A stretch of DNA of 23,371 bases. It comes from Thermoleophilia bacterium (GTDB taxonomy: Bacteria > Actinomycetota > Thermoleophilia > Gaiellales > Gaiellaceae). A program made the position numbers and the translations under genes. The stretch covers positions 1-23,371 of the forward strand of contig JAERMP010000015.1 in the NCBI GenBank assembly GCA_016844515.1. The letters are read 5' to 3'. The notes below the pieces were generated by a model. That model was not told where the DNA came from and did not search any database. It saw only the letters and a program-made list of their open reading frames with translations. Below are positions 8,515 to 16,704 of the stretch, in pieces (the first letter of the stretch is position 1; the number at the start of each line of letters is the position of its first letter).

Positions 8515-10344
8515 TCATCTGACTCTCCAGACGTGGAATGCCGGCCCGTGAGACGGAAGGACAGCGTCGCAACCGTCGATCGATGCGTCGCTTCCGGCGA
8601 GCGTCTCGAACTCGCCGCCCTGCAAGGCAGCAAGTTGCAGTCGCACCGGATCGTGGTCGGCACGCGCGGCGAGACACAGGATCGTCTCCCCGGGTACTTC
8701 GCGCAGGTACCCGATGGCGTCGGCAGAGACATGGGCGTACCTGATCCCGCCATGAGACAGCGCTCGATGGCGAAGGCGGAGCGAAACGAGCCGGCGGTAC
8801 GCCTCGAGTAGCTCCTCGTCCCAAGTCTCAGGGTGGTCCCACGGCATTGTCCGACGCGCGTCCTCGCCCCACTCGCCCTCGAGACCGATCTCGTCTCCTG
8901 CGAAGACCATGGGAACTCCAGGCGTCGTCATTTGCAGACCGATGCCGACGAGCTGGCGCTCCCGCGATCCCGCGATCGTGCGGAAGCGGGCTGTGTCGTG
9001 GCTGTCGAGCAGCACCCAGGAATGCAACGCGCTCTGCCACGGCACACCCGCGCGAAAACGCCTCATCGTCTCCACGACGGAGCCGCCGGGCAGTCTCGGA
9101 ACTCCCACCGGCAGGCCGATGAAGCCGTTCCTGGGGTCGGCCGGGAGCTCCTCACCGCGCAGCCACGTCCACACCGGGCGCGTGAAACCGGGGTAGTTCA
9201 TCGTCCCGTGCCAGCCGCTCTCACGCAGGTCGGCGCGCGCGTCGTGAGCGTGCTCGGCGACGATGACGGCGTCGGATCGGGCGGCGACAGCAGCTGCTCG
9301 CATGCCTCGGGACACGTCATGCAAGACGTCCAAGTCTCGCAAGCGGCCGGTCATGTTCGCGACGTCGATCCGCCAGCCGTCGAGCGACATCGGAGGCTCG
9401 AGCCAGCGGCGCACCACAGACCCCTCGTGGTCGTACATGCGACCCCGAAGCTCCCGCGACTCGTAGTTCAGCTTCGGCAGCGTCGGAACACCGCTCCAGC
9501 ACTCGTACCCGACGGCGAGTCGCTCGTCGAAGTAGAAGAACTCCCGCTCCGGCTCACGGCGCTCCTGAGCTGCGGTGAACCACGCGTGCTCAGCCCCCAC
9601 ATGGTTTGTCGTCAGGTCGCCGAGCACGCGGATGCCTCTCCCATGAGCCGCGCGCACGAGCGAGGTGAGCGCCTCGTCTCCTCCGAGGAGCGGGTCGACC
9701 GTGTCGAAGCTGGAAGCGTCGTAACGGTGCGTGCTGCTAGCGGGGAAGATCGGCGTCAGGTACAGGACGTTCGCCCCGAGCTCCTCGATGTGGTCGAGCT
9801 GTTGCTCGAGCCCCACGAGGTCACCTCCGAACCACTCGAAGGGTGTCTCGGGGCCGCGGCCCGTGGGGAGCTCACCCCACTTCCGCGGAACGGCCCAGTC
9901 CGGTGGATCGACGTCGAGACCAGCCGACGCGAAGCGATCCGGGAACACCTGGTACACGACCGACTCGAGGTGCCAGTCAGGGCCGCCGGGATCAGACGTG
10001 GCGACGAAGTCGTCTGCGTCCGGAACGTCGAACGACTGCAGACCGGCCCCGTTCACCCAGGCATACCCGAAGTCACCGCCTGAGAGCAACCACCGGTACG
10101 GCGTCGTTGGGTTTGCGACCGGGAAACTCGCCTGCCACCAGACCTCGTCTTCCGTCTCGCGATCGACCACGGCCGCCGCCACCTGCGGCTCACCGTCGCG
10201 GACGTAGCGGAGCGCCACGTCGTCTGCAGCACGCTCCTTCGAGACCCGAAGGAGGACGGTCGTCTCGTCGCCCAGCTCAGCTGCCGGATCCGGGGCGTAG
10301 AGCTCCGAGCCGTCGTGGTGCGGCATGGACAGCAACGACGCCAT
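8515..10344 (-). CDS. GH13 alpha-glucosidase / cyclomaltodextrinase-like enzyme
   Basis: A 609-residue GH13 enzyme. An N-terminal beta domain (about 10-115, with YRWLLSGGDFGYAWVNG) precedes the barrel, which begins VVYQVFPDRFA at 129-139. LTTNHVG is at 244-250, GWRIDVAN contains nucleophile Asp327, AEHAHD contains Glu364, and LDSHDTARF contains Asp450. The N-domain plus barrel layout is that of neopullulanase, cyclomaltodextrinase and maltogenic amylase. No signal peptide is visible, so it should act in the cytoplasm on imported maltodextrins. Its ATG directly follows the malG TAG with no gap. Exact bond specificity cannot be read from the sequence. Confidence 0.9.
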   Translation of the reverse strand: MASLLSMPHHDGSELYAPDPAAELGDETTVLLRVSKERAADDVALRYVRDGEPQVAAAVVDRETEDEVWWQASFPVANPTTPYRWLLSGGDFGYAWVNGAGLQSFDVPDADDFVATSDPGGPDWHLESVVYQVFPDRFASAGLDVDPPDWAVPRKWGELPTGRGPETPFEWFGGDLVGLEQQLDHIEELGANVLYLTPIFPASSTHRYDASSFDTVDPLLGGDEALTSLVRAAHGRGIRVLGDLTTNHVGAEHAWFTAAQERREPEREFFYFDERLAVGYECWSGVPTLPKLNYESRELRGRMYDHEGSVVRRWLEPPMSLDGWRIDVANMTGRLRDLDVLHDVSRGMRAAAVAARSDAVIVAEHAHDARADLRESGWHGTMNYPGFTRPVWTWLRGEELPADPRNGFIGLPVGVPRLPGGSVVETMRRFRAGVPWQSALHSWVLLDSHDTARFRTIAGSRERQLVGIGLQMTTPGVPMVFAGDEIGLEGEWGEDARRTMPWDHPETWDEELLEAYRRLVSLRLRHRALSHGGIRYAHVSADAIGYLREVPGETILCLAARADHDPVRLQLAALQGGEFETLAGSDASIDGCDAVLPSHGPAFHVWRVR

Positions 10345-11292
10345 CTAGCCCTTGACTGCGCCGCGCGTGAGACCCTCGGCGATGAAGCGCTGGAGGAAGA
10401 AGAACAGGATCACGACCGGAATGGCCGCCAGCACGACGCCTGCGCAGAACGTCCCCCACTGCTGCGCGTACTTGTCCTGGATGAACCCGTAGAGCCCGAC
10501 GGTCATGGTGAACTTGTCCGTCGAGTCGAGCAGCACGCTCGCGACGATGAACTCGTTGATCGTCCCGATGTAGGAAAGGAGCGCGACGACCGCGAGCACG
10601 GGCGCGGCAAGCGGGAGGATGATCGCCCAGAACACCTGGGACGGCGTGGCTCCGTCGACCCGAGCCGACTCGTCGAGGGAGTCCGGGATCGAGTCGAGGA
10701 ATCCCTTCATCAACCACGTGTTGACACCCAGCACACCGCCGAGGTAGACGAGGATCACTCCCGTGCGCGTATCCAGGCCGATCGCGGGGAAGACGTTGCC
10801 GACCCGAAGCACGATGAGATAAATGGCGACGACCGCGAGGAACGTCGGGAACATCTGGATGAGGAGGAGGCCGAGCATCCCCATCCTCCGGCCCTTGAAC
10901 CGGTAGCGCGCGAACGCGTATGCGGCGAGCGCTCCGAAGAACACCGACAGGATCGCGGTGGCACCGGAGACGAAGAGCATGTTGACGTACCAGTTCTTAT
11001 ACGGAATGTCCAGGAACTCCTCGCTCGTTCCCACCTCTCCCGGCGTCCCACTGAGGATCGCGCGGAAGTTGTCGAGCGTGATGTCGTCCGGGATCAGCCC
11101 CGAGCCCGAGAGCGAGTCGACGGGGTTGAAGGCCGCGGAGACGACGTACAGGATCGGAAGGAGGGCGAACGCGATCGCGGCGAGGCCGACCAGGTAGCGC
11201 CACCAGTTGCCGGCGAGAATCGGGCGTCTCGGCCGCGCCGCTTGCGCGACCAGCGGAGCGGCGGTGGCCTCTGTCTGGTCGAGCGTCGTCAC
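10345..11292 (-). CDS. malG: Maltose/maltodextrin ABC transporter permease MalG
   Basis: A 315-residue inner-membrane permease with about six membrane segments. The first is WRYLVGLAAIAFALLPILYV near residue 35, and the cytoplasmic EAA loop is ESARVDGATPSQVFWAIILP, which docks on MalK. The frame is open far upstream into malF, but the true start is GTG 11292: it overlaps the malF stop as GTGA and has TTGGAG eight bases upstream. The C-terminus (RFIAEGLTRGAVKG) is typical of MalG. The stop TAG is directly followed by the ATG of the GH13 gene. Confidence 0.92.
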   Translation of the reverse strand: MTTLDQTEATAAPLVAQAARPRRPILAGNWWRYLVGLAAIAFALLPILYVVSAAFNPVDSLSGSGLIPDDITLDNFRAILSGTPGEVGTSEEFLDIPYKNWYVNMLFVSGATAILSVFFGALAAYAFARYRFKGRRMGMLGLLLIQMFPTFLAVVAIYLIVLRVGNVFPAIGLDTRTGVILVYLGGVLGVNTWLMKGFLDSIPDSLDESARVDGATPSQVFWAIILPLAAPVLAVVALLSYIGTINEFIVASVLLDSTDKFTMTVGLYGFIQDKYAQQWGTFCAGVVLAAIPVVILFFFLQRFIAEGLTRGAVKG

Positions 11293-12887
11293 CGGACGTT
11301 CTCCAATGCGTTGGTGCGCCAGAACGAGACGGCTGAGATGCCGGCGACGATGAAGAAGATGAAGATCGAAACGGCTGCCGCGAGCGCGTACTGCCCACCC
11401 CCGGCCGCCTGGAACGCGAGCTTGTACGTGTAGCTGATGAGGATGTCCGTCGAGCCCGCAATCGGCTGATCCACTCCGTACGGCCCGCCGCCGGTGAGGA
11501 AGTAGATGTTGTTGAAGACGTTGAAGTTGAACGCGAAGGAGGCGATCAGGAGCGGGGCCGTCACCACGAGGAGCAGGGGGAGCGTCACGCGCCGGAAGAC
11601 CTGCAACGGTCCCGCACCGTCCACCCGCGCTGCCTCCGTCAGCTCCTCGGGCACCGCCTGGAGCGCAGCTGTGCACACGAGAAACCAGTATGGGAAGCCG
11701 AGCCAGACGTTGACGAGGACGCACGACACCTTCGCCCATGTCGGGTCGAACAGCCACGGGATGTTCGTCCCGAGGGTCTGGTTGATGACCCCGAACTCGT
11801 CGTTCAGCAAGCCGGCCCAGACGAGCACGACCAAGAACGCGGGAATAGCGAACGGGAGCACGAGCAGCGCCCGTTGAATGCGCTTGAGCTTGAGGTCGGG
11901 CTTGTTCAGGACGATCGCGAGGAACAACCCGATCGCGAACTGGATGAAGACGGAAAGCGCCGCATAGGCGAACGTCCAGGCGAAGACCCGGATGAACGGA
12001 TCGCGGTAGAGCGGATCCGTGACGATGGTCGCGAAGTTGTCGAAGCCGATGTGCGTTCGCCACCCGGGCTCGAGCGCCTCGCCTGCTGCCGACTGGTATG
12101 AGCCCTCTCCGTTGTCCGAGTACACGACACCCGTCTCGATGTTCGTGAAGCTGTCCGTCGCCTCGTCGTACTTCAGCGTCGGCTGGAGCTCGACCGCAAG
12201 GCTCAGCCCCTCGGCGCGGACGAACGCTTCCTTGCCCGTGGGAATTACGAGCTCCCGGAGGGCGGTATCGATCCCGGCGAGGTCCTCGCCCTGGACGATC
12301 GCGTACCCGTCGGCCGCGACGATCGCTCCGACCTCCACGGTCGCCGCGCCGGGCGGCAGGGGCTCGAGGCCGTCCTCCGTACCGACGTAGAGCTCGCCCG
12401 AGAAGTCGTCAACCAGCAGGAGCACGAGCTGGCCGTCCTTCGTCGCGGGCGTCGCTGCATAGGTCGTTCCCTTCGCAGGTGCAACGAGTGACACCTCTTC
12501 GATCGCGACGATCGCCTCGCTCTGCGTCAGGTTGTGTCCTGTCGACCAGTTGGTGAACGCGATGTTGGCGTTCGAGATGATCGGGATCAGCACGAACGCG
12601 ACGAGGAAGACGGTGCCCGGGACGAGGAACTTGAGGGGGAGGAGCCGCCGGTCCGGGACGAGGTACACGAAGTCGATCAGCAGCGTGGCCGCCGCGATCG
12701 CGAGAGCGGCCAGCCACTTGTCGTCCACGAGCAGGATCGCAAGGGCCCACACCGCCAGCGCATTGACCGCACCGAGAAGGACGAGCTTGATGACCAGCCC
12801 GACCGGTCCCGAGAAAAAGCCGACGGCTCGTGCGAGGAGCGAGGGATTCGGTACGACGATGTCGGCCGCGATAGGGGCGCTGGTCAC
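11289..12887 (-). CDS. malF: Maltose/maltodextrin ABC transporter permease MalF with large extracytoplasmic insert
   Basis: A 532-residue permease. Hydrophobic segments near residues 30-80 and 90-110 are followed by roughly 170 polar residues (about 115-285), then four to five further membrane segments. The insert corresponds in place to the P2 domain of enterobacterial MalF, which contacts MalE. The EAA loop reads EAARVDGAGPLQVFRRVTLP. The GTG start has GGAG four bases upstream. It follows malE after an intercistronic hairpin and overlaps malG by 4 bases. The large insert distinguishes it from the common 300-residue MalF-type permeases of Gram-positive bacteria. Confidence 0.92.
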   Translation of the reverse strand: MTSAPIAADIVVPNPSLLARAVGFFSGPVGLVIKLVLLGAVNALAVWALAILLVDDKWLAALAIAAATLLIDFVYLVPDRRLLPLKFLVPGTVFLVAFVLIPIISNANIAFTNWSTGHNLTQSEAIVAIEEVSLVAPAKGTTYAATPATKDGQLVLLLVDDFSGELYVGTEDGLEPLPPGAATVEVGAIVAADGYAIVQGEDLAGIDTALRELVIPTGKEAFVRAEGLSLAVELQPTLKYDEATDSFTNIETGVVYSDNGEGSYQSAAGEALEPGWRTHIGFDNFATIVTDPLYRDPFIRVFAWTFAYAALSVFIQFAIGLFLAIVLNKPDLKLKRIQRALLVLPFAIPAFLVVLVWAGLLNDEFGVINQTLGTNIPWLFDPTWAKVSCVLVNVWLGFPYWFLVCTAALQAVPEELTEAARVDGAGPLQVFRRVTLPLLLVVTAPLLIASFAFNFNVFNNIYFLTGGGPYGVDQPIAGSTDILISYTYKLAFQAAGGGQYALAAAVSIFIFFIVAGISAVSFWRTNALENVR

Positions 12888-12906
12888 GTGGCTCCGAATG
12901 GTCGGA

Positions 12907-12942
12907 GTCGAGAGGGTGCGGTCTGAGCCGCTCCCTCTCGAC
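12907..12942 (-). promoter_or_regulatory. malE-malF intercistronic hairpin
   Basis: GTCGAGAGGG at 12907-12916 pairs with 12933-12942, and GCGG 12918-12921 pairs with CCGC 12928-12931 across a T-T mismatch, leaving a six-base loop. It starts 11 bases after the malE stop. No run of T follows on the minus strand, so it does not look like a full terminator. A likely role is to protect the malE message or trim downstream expression, as is known for malE-malF in enterobacteria. Confidence 0.7.
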
Positions 12943-12953
12943 TGCCTGTTCGG

Positions 12954-14201
12954 TTAACCGATCTTCTGAGCGATGCTCTTCTGAGCGCCGATGAAGGACT
13001 TCCGGGCGGGGATCGCACCGGCGCCCTTCGTCGAGCGCACCCACGCAGCGCCGAGGTCCTGCCAAACGCTCGACATCTGCGGAATGTTTGGCATCGGCAC
13101 ACCACCGACCGACGCTTTACCGAACGACTGCAGATCCTTATCCTTGACCTGCGAGCCCGCGACGGTATTCGCCGGGAAGCGCCCGTTCGCAGCTGCGAGT
13201 GCGAGCTGCGAGGCCGGCCGCATCATGTAGTTGGCGACGAGGTCCTTGGCGAGGCTCTCCACGCCGTGCGGAGCAGAGAACTTCGTGACCATGAAGCCCT
13301 GGACGCCCAGGAACGGCGTGGACTTGAGGCCCGGAGCAATCTGCGGGAACGCCGAAATCGCGTACTTGACGCCGGACTTCTGGATGTCGCCCAGGAACCA
13401 GGGGCCTGTGATGTAGTACGCCACCTTCCCCTTCGTGAACAGGTCGCGGGCGCTGTCCCACTGGACCTGCGAACGAACGAGGCCCTCCTTGTTCCACTTG
13501 TCGATCAGCGCGGCGTTCTTCAGGAACGTCGCGTTCGCGACGCCGATGTCGGACGGGTCGAGGTTGCCTGCCTTGTTCGTCCCGAAGATGTAGCCGCCGA
13601 GACCGGAGAAGAACGGGTACATGTGGTACGCGTCTCCGCCCGCTCCCTGCTGAACTGCTAGGCCGACCTGCGCCTTGGTCTTCTTCTTGGCCGCAAGCGC
13701 CTGCTTCTCGAGGTCCGCGAACGACGTCGGCACCTTTGCGAGCTTCGTGTTCGTAAACAGCGCGACGTTCTCGAGCGCAACGGGCGCGCCGTAGAGCTTC
13801 TTGATCGCGGTGCCATACGAGAACGAGTTGAGCGCGTACGCCGGGAACTGCTTCTTCGTCGCGGCGGACGGTGAGAGCGGAAGAACCGAGCCGTTCGCGG
13901 ACAGCTCGCCGACCCAGTCGTGGGCGCCCACGATGACGTCCGGCGCCGTGTCGACGGCAACGGTCGTCAGCTGCGAGCGGATCTGCCCGAAGTCCTTCTG
14001 CACCACTTCGACGGTGACGCCCTTCGACGCGGCCCACGCGTTTGCGACCTGCGTAACGGCGGGTACGCGGTCAGCGTCGGCCCAGATGACGAGCTTCGCG
14101 GATTGACTCGTCGCGGAGGTTCCGGACGAGACGGCGATTGCGGCCGCGAGCGCTGTCACGGCCAATCCGGCCGCTACACGCAGCCTACGAGAACCGAACA
14201 T
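12954..14201 (-). CDS. malE: Maltose/maltodextrin-binding protein MalE
   Basis: A 415-residue extracytoplasmic binding protein. A signal peptide (RRLRVAAGLAVTALAAAIAV, residues 5-24) precedes the mature domain starting KLVIWADADRVPAV. PDVIVGAHDWVGEL, FTKGKVAYYITGPWFL and PMPNIPQMSSVW are typical of the MalE family. ATG 14201 is chosen over in-frame upstream ATGs because AAGGAGGG sits seven bases before it and the signal peptide starts there. No cysteine is present near the cleavage region, so it does not look like a lipoprotein, unlike most actinobacterial binding proteins. It is the first gene of the operon, behind a promoter and operator. Confidence 0.93.
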   Translation of the reverse strand: MFGSRRLRVAAGLAVTALAAAIAVSSGTSATSQSAKLVIWADADRVPAVTQVANAWAASKGVTVEVVQKDFGQIRSQLTTVAVDTAPDVIVGAHDWVGELSANGSVLPLSPSAATKKQFPAYALNSFSYGTAIKKLYGAPVALENVALFTNTKLAKVPTSFADLEKQALAAKKKTKAQVGLAVQQGAGGDAYHMYPFFSGLGGYIFGTNKAGNLDPSDIGVANATFLKNAALIDKWNKEGLVRSQVQWDSARDLFTKGKVAYYITGPWFLGDIQKSGVKYAISAFPQIAPGLKSTPFLGVQGFMVTKFSAPHGVESLAKDLVANYMMRPASQLALAAANGRFPANTVAGSQVKDKDLQSFGKASVGGVPMPNIPQMSSVWQDLGAAWVRSTKGAGAIPARKSFIGAQKSIAQKIG

Positions 14202-14208
14202 ACAGGTG

Positions 14209-14216
14209 CCCTCCTT
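14209..14216 (-). promoter_or_regulatory. malE ribosome binding site
   Basis: AAGGAGGG on the minus strand, seven bases before ATG 14201. It decides the start against the upstream ATG codons at 14255 and 14261, which lie inside the operator. Confidence 0.85.
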
Positions 14217-14248
14217 GAGGGTAACGAAGTACGGCTGGAATGAAAGAT

Positions 14249-14266
14249 GTTTCATTTTCATGAAAC
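14249..14266. promoter_or_regulatory. LacI-family operator O1 at malE
   Basis: GTTTCATTTTCATGAAAC is a 7-4-7 inverted repeat with perfect arms. It lies directly downstream of the predicted malE start point (about +4 to +21), a normal repression position. The overlapping TGAAAGATGTTTCA (14241-14254) and TTTCATGAAA (14256-14265) are further dyads in the same patch. Its partner is the LacI-family gene next door. Confidence 0.72.
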
Positions 14267-14276
14267 GACGCCGGGG

Positions 14277-14305
14277 AGACTAACCGGATCATGCCCGCCG
14301 GTCAA
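14277..14305 (-). promoter_or_regulatory. malE promoter
   Basis: On the minus strand TTGACC (14305-14300), a 17-base spacer and TAGTCT (14282-14277) form a close match to a housekeeping sigma promoter. The start point should fall near 14270, just before operator O1. Confidence 0.7.
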
Positions 14306-14331
14306 GGGGAGAAACTACCGACCGATGGCGC

Positions 14332-14337
14332 TATGAT
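14332..14337 (+). promoter_or_regulatory. Possible -10 box for the LacI-family gene
   Basis: TATGAT is a near-consensus -10 hexamer, but no good -35 lies 16-18 bases upstream. If used, transcription would start near 14344 and operator O2 would lie at about +16 to +33, allowing autorepression. Confidence 0.4.
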
Positions 14338-14359
14338 CGGTCCCGTTGCTATGACAATC

Positions 14360-14377
14360 GTTTCTTTCCCTTGAAAA
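14360..14377. promoter_or_regulatory. LacI-family operator O2
   Basis: GTTTCTTTCCCTTGAAAA has the same 7-4-7 layout as O1 and matches it at 13 of 18 positions, with GTTTC and TGAAA conserved. Its centre is 111 bases from that of O1, close to a whole number of DNA turns, so one tetramer could bridge both sites. Confidence 0.6.
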
Positions 14378-14418
14378 GGCTCGACGGCCCCCATCGTCGG
14401 TCCCCGATCACCTGAGCG

Positions 14419-15435
14419 ATGGCCAGCCTTAGAGACGTCGCCGAGCAGGCAGGGGTTAGCGTCGCCACCGCCTCCCGCGTGGTCAGCGGTTCAGCCGCTG
14501 TGCGGCCCGAGACACGTGATCGCGTCGAGCGAGCGATGCGCGACCTCCTCTACGTGCCGCCCGGCCGAGGCGAGCCCTCCGGCGCGATCGGCCTCTTCGT
14601 CCCCGAGTTCGGCAATCCCGTCTTCGCCGCACTCGCCGAGGCCATGGAGAGGCATGCCGCGCGTGCCGACTTCGCCACCATCCTCTGCAACACGCACGGC
14701 TCCGCCCAACGGGAGCTCGACTACGTGCACATGCTCCTCGAGCGGCGGGTCGAGGGGATGGTCTTCATCTCAGCGGAGATCACCGACGTCCGGGGAGAGC
14801 ACTCTCACTATTCGCAGCTCCTCGAGCGCGGCGCCCGGCTCGTATTCGTGAACGGAGGCTCTGCGGAGCTCGAGGTGACCTCAGTCGGCGTCGACGAGCG
14901 GGCAGCCGGGCGGATCGCGACGGAGCACTTGATCCGGCTCGGTCACGAGCGGATCGGCTTCGTCGCCGGAAGCCCGTACGCTCTGCCGACCCGTGAGAAG
15001 ACGATCGGTCGTCGCGATGCACTGCGCGCCGTCGGGCTCGCGGACGGTCTCGTCGCCCACGGAGAGTTCAGCGTCCCAGGCGGGCGTGCGGCGCTACGGT
15101 CGCTGATGGAACGACCGGAGGGCGAACGTCCCACGGGCGTCATCTGCTCGAGCGATCTCATGGCGATCGGCGCAGTGCAGGAGGTGTTTGCTCTTGGCCT
15201 GCGAGTGCCGGAAGACCTGTCCGTCGTGGGGTTCGACGGCATCGACGCGTCCACTTGGACACAGCCACCGCTGACCACCATCGTGCAGCCGATCGACGAG
15301 ATCGCCCGCACGGCCGTGGGGGCGCTTCGCGAGCAGGTGGACGAGCCGGCGGCTCGCCAGCCGAGCTACGTGTTCCGGCCCCGGCTCCGCATCGGCGGGA
15401 CGACGGCGCCACCGAGCGCAGCGTCGACGTCGTAG
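14419..15435 (+). CDS. LacI-family repressor of the maltodextrin operon (MalR-like)
   Basis: A 338-residue regulator. Residues 1-22 (MASLRDVAEQAGVSVATASR) are a textbook LacI helix-turn-helix, and the hinge helix region follows to about residue 55. The sugar-binding periplasmic-like domain includes IGLFVPEFGNPVF, HLIRLGHERIGFVAGS, ICSSDLMAIGAVQE and PEDLSVVGFDGI. It is divergent from malE and faces two matching operators, so it very probably represses the operon until a maltodextrin is bound. The last 70 bases overlap the convergent HAD phosphatase gene. The last ten or so residues (PPSAASTS) lie past the usual family end. Confidence 0.92.
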   Translation: MASLRDVAEQAGVSVATASRVVSGSAAVRPETRDRVERAMRDLLYVPPGRGEPSGAIGLFVPEFGNPVFAALAEAMERHAARADFATILCNTHGSAQRELDYVHMLLERRVEGMVFISAEITDVRGEHSHYSQLLERGARLVFVNGGSAELEVTSVGVDERAAGRIATEHLIRLGHERIGFVAGSPYALPTREKTIGRRDALRAVGLADGLVAHGEFSVPGGRAALRSLMERPEGERPTGVICSSDLMAIGAVQEVFALGLRVPEDLSVVGFDGIDASTWTQPPLTTIVQPIDEIARTAVGALREQVDEPAARQPSYVFRPRLRIGGTTAPPSAASTS

Positions 15436-16013
15436 AAGTCCTCGAACGGCTCGAATGCCACCCTTTTGGCGGCCAGGAACTCCGTCAGGCCCGCCCGCGC
15501 GAAGACACGGGCCGCAGCGAGCGAGACGCACCGGTCCGAGACACCGTCTCCGACGTAGACGAAGCGATCCAGCGCGGCCACGTCTGAGCGCTTGCACGGC
15601 TCGCCGCACACCGCGCACGTCTCCTGCTCGCGAAAGAGCGTCCGCCAGCCGTCGGGCCGGGGGTCGAGACGGTTGGCAACGACGCGCACGGCGATCCCGT
15701 CCCGTTCCAGCAACGGCGCGATCAGCTCGTGGAACCCCATCGAGACAACGAGCGGGTCGTGGCGATCGACGAGCTCCCGGAAGCCCGGCCGGAGCGCGAC
15801 GGTGCCCACGAGGAACGCGACGACGTCGTCGAGCGGCGCGGCGATGGTCGCCATCTCCACGGCGATCACCTCCTGGAGGGTCAGCCGGCGTCCGATCTCC
15901 TCCTCCATCGCGCGGAAGACGCCAACGTCGCCGAACTGCTCGATCGCAGCGTGCAAAGTGTCGCCATCGGTGACGGTTCCATCCCAGTCGACGACGAGCT
16001 GCAACTCAGGCAC
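15366..16013 (-). CDS. HAD-superfamily phosphatase (MtnX / phosphoserine phosphatase-like)
   Basis: A 215-residue HAD hydrolase. Motif I is VVDWDGTVT with Asp9 and Asp11, motif II is VSMG, a basic residue sits in CKRSDV, and motif IV is VGDGVSDRC. The cap between motifs I and II is helical, as in phosphoserine phosphatase and MtnX. CAVCGEPC could hold a metal. It acts on a small phosphorylated molecule, which cannot be named. The GTG start overlaps the end of the fumarylacetoacetase-family gene by 8 bases. The 3' end overlaps the LacI-family gene by 70 bases, so the last residues (VVPPMRSRGRNT) may be dispensable. Confidence 0.85.
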   Translation of the reverse strand: MPELQLVVDWDGTVTDGDTLHAAIEQFGDVGVFRAMEEEIGRRLTLQEVIAVEMATIAAPLDDVVAFLVGTVALRPGFRELVDRHDPLVVSMGFHELIAPLLERDGIAVRVVANRLDPRPDGWRTLFREQETCAVCGEPCKRSDVAALDRFVYVGDGVSDRCVSLAAARVFARAGLTEFLAAKRVAFEPFEDFYDVDAALGGAVVPPMRSRGRNT

Positions 16014-16704
16014 TCACGACTTGCTCGAGCACGCCGATGACCGGTATTTCGAGCTCGACGACGCTTCCAGAGGCGATTCCGTCGACTGCTTCCAGCGGCG
16101 GGCCTACGAGCAGATCGCCGGGATACAGACGGGTCCTATCCGCGGCGAGATCACGGGCCGCCTCCCAGTCGAAGTCCTCGAAGCTGGTGCGGGCGCGCTC
16201 GACTCCGTCGACGCGCACGATCGCTTCGAGCCGAACGGGGTCGAGCTCGTCCGGCGTCGCAACGACGGGACCGATACCCAGCGCGAAGTCTCGATCCTTG
16301 GGAGGCATGCGCGCGGGATCGCGCCAGTCGGCGAAGGCGGTGAAGCCGGCGAGAGCGCCGTCCGCTCCGATCACGCCCGCAAGCCTCGGGACGAGCACCA
16401 AACCCCCTTGTAACAGACTGTTACTTGGCGTCACATCGGCACCGGGGCCGACGATGGCCGCGGGATTCGCGAAAGCGAACGTCACCTGATCCTCGAAGAC
16501 GCGAACCGCCGGTGGGTGCAGGACGGGTGCGAGGAGAAGGACTCCAGCGAGCGGATACTCGGCGTGCTCGCGCGCCGAGCCGCCGCCCGTGAAGAGCGAC
16601 TGCAGCGTCTGCGCCGCGAGCTGGATCACGCTGTCGCCGTCGATTCGGCCGACCCAGCCCCGCTCCATCGGGTGGTCGACCGGGTGGAACATGCAGAGGC
16701 GCAT
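16006..16704 (-). CDS. Fumarylacetoacetate hydrolase family protein
   Basis: A 232-residue protein of the FAH fold. The N-terminal MRLCMFHPVDHP and RGWVGRIDGDSVIQLAAQTLQSLF are the small lead-in region; from FAFANPAAIVGPGADV onward it follows the FAH core, including DFALGIGPVVATPDEL and the C-terminal GDLLVGPPLEAVDGIASGSVVELEI. Family members cleave or decarboxylate beta-keto acids; with HPPD in the same strand run, a step in aromatic amino acid breakdown is plausible. The metal-binding Glu/Asp pattern is not fully clear. ATG 16704 lies three bases from hairpin element copy 3, and its only ribosome site candidate, GGGAAG, falls within that element's arm. Confidence 0.83.
   Translation of the reverse strand: MRLCMFHPVDHPMERGWVGRIDGDSVIQLAAQTLQSLFTGGGSAREHAEYPLAGVLLLAPVLHPPAVRVFEDQVTFAFANPAAIVGPGADVTPSNSLLQGGLVLVPRLAGVIGADGALAGFTAFADWRDPARMPPKDRDFALGIGPVVATPDELDPVRLEAIVRVDGVERARTSFEDFDWEAARDLAADRTRLYPGDLLVGPPLEAVDGIASGSVVELEIPVIGVLEQVVSA

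Noticed and set aside
10345..12063. The full 572-codon frame containing malG.
   Set aside because: The first 257 codons are out-of-frame malF; the permease starts at GTG 11292.
12907..12942. The malE-malF hairpin as a rho-independent terminator.
   Set aside because: No T-rich run follows on the transcribed side, and the downstream genes clearly belong to the same operon.
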